From positions 1 to 14,339 of the forward strand of contig CALYAH010000123.1 of assembly GCA_944393455.1 (NCBI GenBank): DNA of 14,339 bases, read 5' to 3'. Below the pieces are notes generated by a model. The model was not told the DNA's origin and searched no databases. It saw only the letters and a list, made by a program, of their open reading frames with translations. Positions 1-7,281 of the stretch are shown here, piece by piece (within the stretch, counting starts at the first letter, position 1; every line of letters begins with the position of its first letter). This stretch comes from an uncultured Clostridia bacterium. GTDB taxonomy: Bacteria > Bacillota > Clostridia > TANB77 > CAG-508. A program made the position numbers and the translations under genes.

Positions 1-745
1 TAATAATTCCTTTGTGTGAATTTCTAAGGCAGTAGATAGTAGCTTCTATATCATATATATCTTCATTGTTTTTATTTTTTCTTTGTTTCATTTTTTCTAC
101 TTCTACATAAATTCCGTGTGGTACTTCGTCTTGTAATAATTTTAGTGCTTTTTCCCTTATTGTTTCTTCTGCTAGTTGTCTTAAGGTTTGATCTGTATAC
201 TCTTCTATATCATAATATGCTGGACCTGGTTTTAAGTTCTTTTCTATCTCATCTAAGATAATTTCTTTATATTTAGGATTTGTTGCTGAAATTGGAATTA
301 CTGCTTCAAAGTTATATTCTTTACTATAAATCTCAATCAATTTTAAAAGTTTTTCTCTTTTTATTAAATCTATTTTATTAATAATAAGTATTGTTTTTCT
401 GTTAGCTTCTTTAATTTTATTTAATATAATTTTATCTCCTCTACCTATATCCTCACTTGTTGCTTCAATTAGAAATAATACTATGTCTGCATCTGTTAAA
501 CTTGTAAATGAAGTTTCTACCATTGTTTCATTTAATTTTGTTTTTGGTTTATGAATTCCTGGTGTATCAACAAATATCATTTGTGAATTTTCTCTGTTTA
601 CTATTCCTTTGATTGCTGTTCTTGTTGTTTGCACTTTGTTTGCAATTGCTGCTACTTTTTCTCCTACCAACAAGTTTAGTAAAGTTGATTTTCCTACGTT
701 TGTTCTTCCAATTAGTGTTACAAATCCTGATTTAAATTCTCCCAT
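1..745 (-). CDS. era: GTPase Era, C-terminus cut by window edge
   Basis: Era is a Ras-like GTPase with an RNA-binding KH domain that binds the 3' end of 16S rRNA and helps 30S subunit maturation. The visible 248 residues hold the whole GTPase domain: G1 loop GRTNVGKS (13-20), a TTRT switch region (40-43), G3 DTPGIH (60-65), G4 NKID (123-126) and G5 SAT (153-155). The KH domain begins after about residue 205 with DEVPHGIYVEVE, and the window ends at HKGII, just where the KH GxxG loop normally follows. About 50 residues are missing. The ATG at 745 follows a GAAGGAGT ribosome site 7 nt away. The G1 loop carries Thr where most Era proteins have Pro (GRPNVGKS). It is transcribed alone here, with a probable promoter near 814. 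The family call is very secure. Confidence 0.96.
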   Translation of the reverse strand, partial: MGEFKSGFVTLIGRTNVGKSTLLNLLVGEKVAAIANKVQTTRTAIKGIVNRENSQMIFVDTPGIHKPKTKLNETMVETSFTSLTDADIVLFLIEATSEDIGRGDKIILNKIKEANRKTILIINKIDLIKREKLLKLIEIYSKEYNFEAVIPISATNPKYKEIILDEIEKNLKPGPAYYDIEEYTDQTLRQLAEETIREKALKLLQDEVPHGIYVEVEKMKQRKNKNNEDIYDIEATIYCLRNSHKGII

Positions 746-813
746 ATCTTTACTCCTTCATGTCTATTTAAAAATAAATTCTATTTGATATTTCTATTTT
801 TAGTTCTTTTTAT

Positions 814-819
814 ATTATA
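814..819 (-). promoter_or_regulatory. Probable -10 box of the era promoter
   Basis: On the minus strand this is a perfect TATAAT, preceded by TAGTG, about 70 nt upstream of the era start codon. No good TTGACA-like -35 is seen at 17-18 nt (only ACAAAT/TACAAA), so the call rests on the -10 match and its position between the large palindrome and era. The stretch from 746 to 940 holds no gene. Confidence 0.4.
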
Positions 820-940
820 CACTACTTTTTTGCTAAATTTGTAGAAACTGCAAACTAAAAATATATTATTTTGACATCTTTATTCTATCAATAATTTTAC
901 TTTTTTTCAATCTTTTGTCTTGTTTAAGTTTTGATCTTTT

Positions 941-1344
941 TACAGAATTATTAATATTTCCAACCTAGAGGTATATAAAATTAAACATAGAGCTTGTTCA
1001 TTACATTCAAAAAGAAATTGTAATGAAAGAAAACAAGTCTTTTTCAGATTAAAATCAATAATTAATATAGATAAAAATTATACGGTTGCAACTAAATGGA
1101 CATTAGAAATTATTAAATTAGCTAAATGGAGGATACCAAACCCTTTTGGGAGGTGCCATTTAGCTAATTTTAGAATTTCTTTGTTCATGAAGGCAGCTTA
1201 AGTATAATATTTAGATATATTAATTATTGATTTTCTCTGAATCTTACTCATTTTCTTTCCAAACAATTTCTATTTTTCATTCCAATCAAGCGCTCTATGT
1301 TTAATTTTATATACCTCTAGGTTGGAAATATTACTAATTTTGCA
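941..1344. repeat. 404-bp imperfect palindromic element (MITE-like)
   Basis: The region is one long inverted repeat. The outer arms 952-993 and 1292-1333 are perfect 42-bp reverse complements, and a further 11 bp at each end (941-951 and 1334-1344) match with three mismatches. Pairing continues inward with small gaps: AAAATCAATAATTAATATA occurs in the left arm near 1052 and as its reverse complement near 1215-1235. A final stem of 15 bp, AAATTAGCTAAATGG near 1116-1130 against CCATTTAGCTAATTT near 1156-1170, surrounds a CCCTTTTGGG tip. No convincing gene lies inside. The element starts about 10 bp beyond the glycosyltransferase terminator and ends before the era promoter. It could be a non-autonomous transposable element or a source of a large hairpin RNA; no clear target duplication is visible. 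Confidence 0.8.
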
Positions 1345-1353
1345 TAAAATAAA

Positions 1354-1383
1354 AAAACTATTTACCAAACGATAAATAGTTTT
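1354..1383 (-). terminator. Rho-independent terminator of the glycosyltransferase gene
   Basis: The arms 1354-1364 and 1373-1383 are perfect 11-bp reverse complements (AAAACTATTTA and TAAATAGTTTT) around an 8-nt loop. On the minus strand the stem runs into seven consecutive T, about 10 nt after the stop codon of the glycosyltransferase. Confidence 0.8.
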
Positions 1384-1393
1384 AATTTCTAAA

Positions 1394-2686
1394 TTACGCA
1401 TATGCTTGACGTTTTTTGAAACTAAGTAAATTCGTAATTTCTTTCTCTGTATTTTTAGATTTTTTAGTTTTCTTAGCTCTTTCTTGTTCAAGCTCTCTTT
1501 TTTGTTTTTCAGCCATTGATTGACAAATTGCTTTTTGATATGTAAAGTGTGTATCTTGTGCTATTTTACTCCAGTTATATTCATTTCTAACTTTATTTTT
1601 AGCTTTTCTTGTTATATCAGCACACAATTTATGATCATATAATAATTCTAATATAGAATCTGCTATTGAATTAGGATTTCCGCAATATGCTTTCATTCCA
1701 TTTACTCTATGTTCTACAATTTCATTTAGTCCTCCTATATCAGATACTACAATTGGATTTTCTGAAAGCATTGCTTCTAATGCAACTATTCCAAATGGTT
1801 CATATGTACTTGGAAATACTGCTATATCTGCTGCTTTATACATTCTTTGTACATCTTTTCCATTCATATATCCAGCAAAATATACTTTGTTTCCAATTCC
1901 CATGCTATTTACTTGTCTTTGTAACTCTTCTTGCATTCCGCCTTTTCCACATATAACAAGTTTACTATCTCGATATCCATTTAGTATTTTTGGCATTGCC
2001 GATATTAGATGTTGAATTCCTTTCTCATATACAAGTCTTCCCATAAATAGAATAATCTTTTCATTATCCATTGCATATTTTCTTCTAAAGTTGTAATCTC
2101 TTTCAATTCCATTGAATAAGCTTAAGTTTACTCCATTTGGTATCACATTAATTTTCTCATATGGTAAACCAAATAATCTTTGAAGTTCATTTTTCATATA
2201 ATTACTATTTACAATAACTTCTGCAGCTTCATATGTAAGCATCCATTCTGTATCATTAATATATCTTTGTGTTTCATCATGAATCCCACTATTTCTTCCT
2301 GCTTCTGTTGCATGTATTGTTGCAACAATTGGAATATTGTAAGAATTTTTGATTGTTTTTGCACTATATGCAACTAACCAATCATGAGCATGAATAACAT
2401 CAAAATTACCTTGTTCTTGTATAATCTCATTTACTTTTGCTACCATGTTAAAATTCATTTGCATAATCCAATCTATAAAATTATTTGGATTAATCATGTA
2501 ATTGTCTATTCTATAAACTTTTACTCCTCTATCATCTTCAAAATATGGTGCGTCTCCTTCACGGTAAGTAACAACTGTAACATCATGTCCATCTTTTAGT
2601 AGTGTTCTAGATATGTCATACACTACTCTAGCTATCCCTCCTACAACTCTTGGTGGATATTCCCATGTCAACATCAATATCTTCAT
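1394..2686 (-). CDS. GT4-family glycosyltransferase, glycogen synthase-like
   Basis: This 430-residue protein is a GT-B fold retaining glycosyltransferase of family GT4. The N-terminal half opens with MLTWEYPPRVVGGI (5-18), the glycine loop and WEYPP signature typical of GT4 glycogen synthases, followed by HAHDW (99-103). The C-terminal half has GRLVYEKG (216-223), GKGGM (247-251) and the nucleotide-sugar motif EPFGIVALE (296-304, EX7E). The last 40 residues are a Lys/Glu-rich, probably coiled or disordered tail outside the catalytic fold. The start ATG follows a GAAAGGAAG site. It stands alone between its own promoter and terminator, with no other glycogen genes nearby, so the acceptor is uncertain: an ADP- or UDP-glucose alpha-glucan synthase is most likely, a cell-envelope glycosyltransferase is possible. 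Confidence 0.85.
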   Translation of the reverse strand: MKILMLTWEYPPRVVGGIARVVYDISRTLLKDGHDVTVVTYREGDAPYFEDDRGVKVYRIDNYMINPNNFIDWIMQMNFNMVAKVNEIIQEQGNFDVIHAHDWLVAYSAKTIKNSYNIPIVATIHATEAGRNSGIHDETQRYINDTEWMLTYEAAEVIVNSNYMKNELQRLFGLPYEKINVIPNGVNLSLFNGIERDYNFRRKYAMDNEKIILFMGRLVYEKGIQHLISAMPKILNGYRDSKLVICGKGGMQEELQRQVNSMGIGNKVYFAGYMNGKDVQRMYKAADIAVFPSTYEPFGIVALEAMLSENPIVVSDIGGLNEIVEHRVNGMKAYCGNPNSIADSILELLYDHKLCADITRKAKNKVRNEYNWSKIAQDTHFTYQKAICQSMAEKQKRELEQERAKKTKKSKNTEKEITNLLSFKKRQAYA

Positions 2687-2750
2687 CGATATACTTCCTT
2701 TCTTTTTTTACATTTTCTTTTGTTATATGACATTTTTCTTATTCTTTTAT

Positions 2751-2779
2751 ATTGTATACAAATTTTATACAAATGTAAA
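2751..2779 (-). promoter_or_regulatory. Candidate sigma-A promoter of the glycosyltransferase
   Basis: On the minus strand, TTTACA (2774-2779) and TACAAT (2751-2756) are separated by exactly 17 bp, about 65 nt upstream of the start codon. The promoter sits between the accC terminator and the gene, which fits a separate transcription unit. Confidence 0.5.
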
Positions 2780-2794
2780 TGCTTTTTGAAAAAA

Positions 2795-2843
2795 ATAATA
2801 AAAAAGTTTTACCTGTAAATATATAGTAAAACTTTTTTATTAT
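2795..2843 (-). terminator. Terminator closing the fab-acc operon
   Basis: The arms 2795-2812 and 2826-2843 are perfect 18-bp reverse complements around a 13-nt loop, followed on the minus strand by a T-rich run. It lies just after the accC stop codon, so accC is the last gene of the operon. The stem is nearly symmetric in A and T runs and may work in both directions. Confidence 0.85.
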
Positions 2844-2849
2844 TTTTAT

Positions 2850-4193
2850 CTAATTATTAAATTTTTTCGCAATAAAAGAAGTATCATAATTATTGTTTTT
2901 AAAATCTTCATCCTCTAATATTTTTAGAATAAAATCTGTATTTGTTGTTATTCCATCTACTACTAATTCAGCTATTGCACTTTTCATTTTATTAATTGAT
3001 TCCTCTCTTGTTTTTCCATGAACAATGATTTTCGCTATCATAGAATCATAAGTTGGTGGAATTTGATAACCACAATAAATAGCTGTGTCAACACGTATTC
3101 CGTTTCCTCCTGGTAAATGTAAATCAGTAATAGTTCCTGGACATGGCATGAAGTTCTTTTCTGGATTTTCTGCATTAATTCTAACTTCCATAGAATGTCC
3201 AGTAAATTCAATATCTTTTTGTTTGTAACTCAATAGTTCTCCACTTGCAATTTTTATTTGCTCTTTTATTATATCTACACCTGTTACCATTTCTGTTACA
3301 GGATGCTCAACTTGAACTCTTGTATTCATTTCCATAAAATAAAAATCAAGATTTTTATCTACTAAAAATTCTATCGTTCCAGCATTGCTATAACCAATTT
3401 CTTTTACTGCTTTTACAGCAACTTCTCCCATTTTCTTTCTTGTTTTTTCATCTAAAATACCAGATGGTGTTTCTTCTAGGACTTTTTGATTTCTTCTTTG
3501 TACAGAACAATCTCTTTCTCCTAAATGAATACAGTTACCATGTTCATCTGCTAGAATTTGAATTTCTACATGCCTTGGATTTTCAATAAATTTCTCTAAA
3601 TAAATGCTATCATCATTAAAAGAAACCTTTGCTTCTTGTTTTACCAAATCATATGCTTTTTCTAGTTCTTCTCTTGAATAGGCAACTCTAATTCCTCTTC
3701 CTCCACCACCTGCTGATGCTTTTAACATAACAGGATATTTTATTTTTTCTGCTAAATCTAAAGCTTTTTCTTTCGATGTTATTAATCCATCTGAACCTGG
3801 TACAACTGGTACTCCTGCTTTTTTCATAGTTTCTTTGGCTTTTGATTTATTTCCTAGTAATTCTATTAACTTATAATTTGGTCCTATAAATTTAATTCCC
3901 ATTTCTTCACATATTTTTGCAAAACTGCTATTTTCAGATAAAAAGCCAAAACCAGGATGAATACTATCAGCTCCTGTTAAGCAAGCTGCCTCTAATATTG
4001 CTTTCATATTTAAATAACTTTTATTTGATGGTGCTGGTCCAATACATATAGCTTCATCAGCTAAGCTCGTATGTAGCGCTGTTTTATCTGCTTCTGAATA
4101 AACAGCTACTGTTCTTATCCTCATTTCTCTACAAGCTCTAATAATTCTAACTGCGATTTCACCTCGATTGGCAATCAAAACTTTTTTTATCAT
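2850..4193 (-). CDS. accC: Biotin carboxylase subunit of acetyl-CoA carboxylase
   Basis: AccC carboxylates the biotin on AccB with ATP and bicarbonate, the first half of malonyl-CoA formation. The 447-residue product has the usual length. It starts MIKKVLIANRGEIAVRI, has the ATP-grasp glycine-rich loop KASAGGGGRG (158-167), the K116 and H208 regions, and the C-terminal catalytic motif EMNTRVQVEHP (288-298) with Arg292. The ATG at 4193 is preceded by AAAGGAG with 6-nt spacing and matches the family N-terminus; a TTG 36 nt further upstream is in frame but has no ribosome site and would add residues read from a hairpin repeat. It is the last gene of the fab operon, 69 nt after fabZ. No accD or accA follows; a strong terminator does. 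Confidence 0.97.
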   Translation of the reverse strand: MIKKVLIANRGEIAVRIIRACREMRIRTVAVYSEADKTALHTSLADEAICIGPAPSNKSYLNMKAILEAACLTGADSIHPGFGFLSENSSFAKICEEMGIKFIGPNYKLIELLGNKSKAKETMKKAGVPVVPGSDGLITSKEKALDLAEKIKYPVMLKASAGGGGRGIRVAYSREELEKAYDLVKQEAKVSFNDDSIYLEKFIENPRHVEIQILADEHGNCIHLGERDCSVQRRNQKVLEETPSGILDEKTRKKMGEVAVKAVKEIGYSNAGTIEFLVDKNLDFYFMEMNTRVQVEHPVTEMVTGVDIIKEQIKIASGELLSYKQKDIEFTGHSMEVRINAENPEKNFMPCPGTITDLHLPGGNGIRVDTAIYCGYQIPPTYDSMIAKIIVHGKTREESINKMKSAIAELVVDGITTNTDFILKILEDEDFKNNNYDTSFIAKKFNN

Positions 4194-4206
4194 ACTTCTC
4201 TCCTTT

Positions 4207-4238
4207 TGAGACACTTGGGACAGAGCCAAAGTGTCTCA
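4207..4238. repeat. Dispersed hairpin repeat, copy A (stem type 1)
   Basis: The arms TGAGACACTT (4207-4216) and AAGTGTCTCA (4229-4238) pair perfectly around the loop core GGGACAGA on the plus strand, with an extra GG/CC pair inside. It fills the fabZ-accC gap and touches the accC ribosome binding site. On the plus strand a T run follows the stem, but no plus-strand gene needs a terminator; on the minus strand no T run follows, so it is not a terminator for the operon. It is related to the copies near 5243, 12194 and 13790. Confidence 0.75.
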
Positions 4239-4262
4239 TTTTTTTGTCGAATTTTGTCAAAG

Positions 4263-4688
4263 TTAAACAATTGCAAAAGTCAATTCCCCTTTGACTGCTA
4301 CTTTTCCATCTACTGTAGCTATTGCTTCTCCCATTCCAATTGGTCCTTTGCTGTTAGTAATTTTAACTTCTAGTTTTAAGATATCGCCTGGCACAACTTG
4401 CTTTTTAAATCTTAATTTATCAATTCCTCCAAATAAAGCATTTTTCCCTTTATTTTCTTCCATTGAAAGAATAGCCACAGCTCCTGTTTGTGCTAAAGAT
4501 TCTACTATTAATACTCCTGGCATAATTGGATTTCCTGGAAAATGTCCCTTAAAATAATATTCATTTTCATCAACATGTTTATATGCTACTGCACTTTCTC
4601 CCGGAGTATATTCTTCCACTTCGTCAATCATTAAAAATGGTTCTCTTTGTGGAATAATTTGTTTAATTCCTTCTTTATCTAACATCAT
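4263..4688 (-). CDS. fabZ: 3-hydroxyacyl-ACP dehydratase FabZ
   Basis: FabZ removes water from 3-hydroxyacyl-ACP to give trans-2-enoyl-ACP in each elongation cycle. The 141-residue hotdog-fold protein has the family signature GHFPGNPIMPGVLIVE (48-63), with catalytic His49 and Glu63. Two ATG codons stand in tandem at 4688 and 4685; the AAAGG site upstream is 9 nt from the first, so the first was chosen. It lies 15 nt after accB. Length and motifs are ordinary, and the gene is intact. Confidence 0.96.
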   Translation of the reverse strand: MMLDKEGIKQIIPQREPFLMIDEVEEYTPGESAVAYKHVDENEYYFKGHFPGNPIMPGVLIVESLAQTGAVAILSMEENKGKNALFGGIDKLRFKKQVVPGDILKLEVKITNSKGPIGMGEAIATVDGKVAVKGELTFAIV

Positions 4689-4703
4689 TTTACTTTACCT
4701 TTC

Positions 4704-5177
4704 TTATTTAATTTTAAATAATGGCATTCCATATTCTACTATATATTCATTTTTAACGCAAACTTCCACTATTTCGCCATCAAATTCTGATTCAATTTCG
4801 TTCATTAGTTTCATAGCTTCAATAATGCATAAAACTTGCCCTTTATGTACTTTATCTCCAACTTTTACAAAAGCTTCCTTTTCTGGCGAAGGACTTTCAT
4901 AAAAAGTTCCTACCATAGGAGATTTTACAATTTTATAGTTTTCTTCTTCATTTTTTTCCACTTTTACTAAACTACTTTCTTGTTCTTTCTTTACAACAGG
5001 AACAGTCATAGGTGCACTTGCTTCTATTACGTTAGCTTGTGGAGAGGTTATTACAACCTCTTTTTGACTATTTTTTTTCATACTAATTTTTATTCCATCT
5101 GGAAATTCTATATCTAAAGAATCTATTTTAGAATTTCCCATATCATCTATTAATTTTTTAATATCATTATATTCCAT
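4704..5177 (-). CDS. accB: Biotin carboxyl carrier protein of acetyl-CoA carboxylase
   Basis: AccB carries the biotin that shuttles carboxyl groups from AccC to the carboxyltransferase. The 157-residue product has an N-terminal helical part (MEYNDIKKLIDDM), a flexible middle region (about 37-82) and a C-terminal biotinyl domain. The domain starts at KSPMVGTFY and contains EAMKLMNEI, with Lys123 as the residue to be biotinylated. The start has a GTGAGGT ribosome site. It is followed after 15 nt by fabZ. The upstream gap to fabF (94 nt) contains a hairpin repeat but no terminator, so co-transcription with fabF is expected. Confidence 0.96.
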   Translation of the reverse strand: MEYNDIKKLIDDMGNSKIDSLDIEFPDGIKISMKKNSQKEVVITSPQANVIEASAPMTVPVVKKEQESSLVKVEKNEEENYKIVKSPMVGTFYESPSPEKEAFVKVGDKVHKGQVLCIIEAMKLMNEIESEFDGEIVEVCVKNEYIVEYGMPLFKIK

Positions 5178-5242
5178 TATTTTACCTCACTTTCACTTAG
5201 ATTAAATTATCAAATCTCATCTGCCCTTTTCTGAAATTGAAA

Positions 5243-5273
5243 GATGTTTTTTTACTCCGTCCCAAAAAACATT
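5243..5273. repeat. Dispersed hairpin repeat, copy C (stem type 2)
   Basis: Read on the minus strand the sequence is AATGTTTTTT, then GGGACGGAGTA, then AAAAAACATC, a nearly perfect stem with a conserved loop. It is almost identical to the copy at 12194-12224, which lies on the other strand. Its left arm overlaps two bases of the fabF stop codon. It sits 65 nt upstream of accB and has no following T run, so a terminator role is unlikely. Confidence 0.75.
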
Positions 5274-6507
5274 ATTCATATTTTTTTAATAAGATACTAC
5301 TGTTATGTCCACCAAATCCTAATGAATTTGATATTGCATATTTTACTTCTACTTTTCTTCCTTCATTTGGTACGATGTCTAAGTCACATTCTTCGTCTGG
5401 TACTTGATAGTTTATTGTTGCTGGTACAAATCCTTCTTCTATTGCTTTACTACAAGCAATTGCTTCTACTCCACCTGCTGCTCCTAGAAGATGTCCTGTG
5501 TGTCCTTTTGTTGAGCTTACCATGACTTTTTTAGCATTTTCTTCTCCTAATGCTGTTTTTATAGCTGCTGTTTCAGAAGCGTCGTTTAAATGTGTTGATG
5601 TACCATGTGCATTAATATAAGTTATTTCTTCTGGTTTTACATTTCCTTCTTCCATAGCTATTTTCATAGCTCTTGCTCCACCTTCTCCTCCTGGTGCTGG
5701 TGAAGTAATATGATATGCATCTGATGTTGCTCCATATCCTACTATTTCTGCATATATTTTTGCTCCTCTTGCTTTGGCATGTTCTAATTCTTCTAAAACA
5801 ATAATTCCTGCTCCTTCTCCCATTACAAATCCATTTCTTTCTTTGTCAAATGGAATACTAGCTCTTGTTTTGTCTTCAGATTTACTTAGAGCTTTTATAT
5901 TACTAAATCCTGCTATACTAAGTGGTGTAATTGAACTTTCTGTTCCTCCAGCCAATACAATATCTTGGTATCCATGTTTTATCATTCTAAAGCTTTCTCC
6001 AATACAGTGAGTTCCTGTTGCACAAGCTGTTATCATAGCAATAGATTCTCCTTTAGCTCCAATTTCAATAGCTACATTTCCCGTTGCCATATTTGAAATT
6101 GCCATTGGTATGTACATTGGTGATACTCTGTCTGGTCCTTTTTCAACACATTTTCTATTTTCATTTTCAATAGTCTCTACTCCACCAATTCCAGAACCTA
6201 AAATTACTCCTACTCTTTCCATATTTTCTTTTTCTTTATCTAATCCACTATCTTTCCATGCTTCTCTTGCAGCAATAATAGCATATTGTGAAAACTTATC
6301 TAATCTTTTTGCTTCTCTTCTATCAAAATGGTCTTCTGGATTATATCCTTTTACTTCAGCTGCTAATTTTACCTTAAAATTACTTGCATCAAATGCTGTA
6401 ATTTCATCAATTCCACATTTTCCTTTTTTTATTCCATCCCAAAATTCTTCTACATTATTTCCTATTGGAGTAATAGCTCCTAATCCAGTTATTACAACTC
6501 TTCTCAT
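5272..6507 (-). CDS. fabF: 3-oxoacyl-ACP synthase II FabF
   Basis: FabF is the elongating beta-ketoacyl-ACP synthase, joining malonyl-ACP to a growing acyl chain with release of CO2. The 411-residue protein has normal length and the full active site: Cys162 in TACATGTH, His301 in NAHGTSTHLND, and Lys334 and His339 in STKGHTGHLLGAAGG. The ATG at 6507 follows AAGGAGA at 8 nt. It lies 33 nt after fabG. The stop codon is overlapped by hairpin copy C. There is no acpP gene between fabG and fabF, where related Firmicutes often have it. Confidence 0.97.
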   Translation of the reverse strand: MRRVVITGLGAITPIGNNVEEFWDGIKKGKCGIDEITAFDASNFKVKLAAEVKGYNPEDHFDRREAKRLDKFSQYAIIAAREAWKDSGLDKEKENMERVGVILGSGIGGVETIENENRKCVEKGPDRVSPMYIPMAISNMATGNVAIEIGAKGESIAMITACATGTHCIGESFRMIKHGYQDIVLAGGTESSITPLSIAGFSNIKALSKSEDKTRASIPFDKERNGFVMGEGAGIIVLEELEHAKARGAKIYAEIVGYGATSDAYHITSPAPGGEGGARAMKIAMEEGNVKPEEITYINAHGTSTHLNDASETAAIKTALGEENAKKVMVSSTKGHTGHLLGAAGGVEAIACSKAIEEGFVPATINYQVPDEECDLDIVPNEGRKVEVKYAISNSLGFGGHNSSILLKKYE

Positions 6508-6540
6508 TTTTCTATCTCCTTATTATTTATTTTTTATCTT

Positions 6541-7281
6541 CTACATTACCATTCCGCCATCTACATTGATAACTTGGCCTGTAATATAAGAACTTTTTTC
6601 TGAACCTAAAAAATAAATTAATTCTGCTACTTCTTTTGCTGTTCCCATTCTTTTTAAAGGTATTTGTCCGTTTATGTTTTCTTTTACTGCATCTGATAAC
6701 ACACTTGTCATGTCAGTTGCTATAAATCCTGGTGCTACTGCATTTGCTCTAATATTTCTTGATGCTAATTCCTTAGCAATGCTTTTTGTAAAACCTATAA
6801 TTCCAGCTTTTGATGCTGAATAATTACATTGTCCGCTATTTCCTGCTACACCTACAACAGATGATAAATTCACAATGCTTCCTTGTCTTTTTTTCATCAT
6901 ATATTTTGTAACTGCTTTTGTTACTAAAAAAGTTCCTTTTAAATTGATTTCTATTACTTTGTCAAATTCTTCTTCACTCATTCTCATTAGTAGATTATCT
7001 TTAGTTATTCCGGCATTGTTAACTAATACATCTATTTTTTCAAATTTTTCAATTGCTTGTTTAATTAAATTGTCAACCTCTTCTTGTTTTGATACATCAG
7101 CTTTTATAATTAAACTTTCTACACCTTTTTCGTCAAATTCCTTTTTTAAAGATTCTACATCTGTTTTATCTGATTCATAATTAATAATGATGTCATATCC
7201 ATTTTCCGCAAAAACAGTTGCCACTTCTTTTCCTATTCCTCTTGAACCTCCTGTTATTAAAACTGTTTTTCTTTCTCCCAT
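6541..7281 (-). CDS. fabG: 3-oxoacyl-ACP reductase FabG
   Basis: FabG reduces 3-oxoacyl-ACP to 3-hydroxyacyl-ACP using NADPH. The 246-residue short-chain dehydrogenase has the cofactor loop TGGSRGIG (10-17), the NNAG motif (88-91), and the catalytic set Asn113, Ser141, Tyr154 and Lys158 (YSASK). It ends with GQVINVDGGMVM, typical of FabG. The start overlaps the fabD stop by one base (TAATG) and its AAAGGAGG site lies in the last fabD codons, so the two are probably translationally coupled. Confidence 0.96.
   Translation of the reverse strand: MGERKTVLITGGSRGIGKEVATVFAENGYDIIINYESDKTDVESLKKEFDEKGVESLIIKADVSKQEEVDNLIKQAIEKFEKIDVLVNNAGITKDNLLMRMSEEEFDKVIEINLKGTFLVTKAVTKYMMKKRQGSIVNLSSVVGVAGNSGQCNYSASKAGIIGFTKSIAKELASRNIRANAVAPGFIATDMTSVLSDAVKENINGQIPLKRMGTAKEVAELIYFLGSEKSSYITGQVINVDGGMVM

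Noticed and set aside
935..1201. A plus-strand open stretch of about 89 codons in the left half of the large palindrome.
   Set aside because: It has no start codon or ribosome site, and the opposite arm with the same peptide is closed by stops. It is noted as a possible remnant only.
746..1393. tRNA, CRISPR or riboswitch in the longest gene-free stretch.
   Set aside because: No cloverleaf, direct repeats with spacers or known aptamer core was seen; the long palindrome, a terminator and the era promoter account for the stretch.
1270..1491. A 73-codon minus-strand open frame overlapping the end of the glycosyltransferase gene.
   Set aside because: It overlaps the coding end of that gene in another frame, crosses its terminator and runs into the palindrome arm; its Lys-rich product is a by-product of AT-rich sequence.
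4194..4229. A TTG start 36 nt upstream of the chosen accC start.
   Set aside because: It has no ribosome site, adds residues encoded by hairpin copy A, and is not found in the family, while the ATG at 4193 has AAAGGAG at 6 nt and gives the canonical N-terminus.
4207..4238. Hairpin copy A as an intrinsic terminator.
   Set aside because: The T run lies on the plus-strand side, where no gene needs ending; on the transcribed minus strand the stem is followed by the accC ribosome site.
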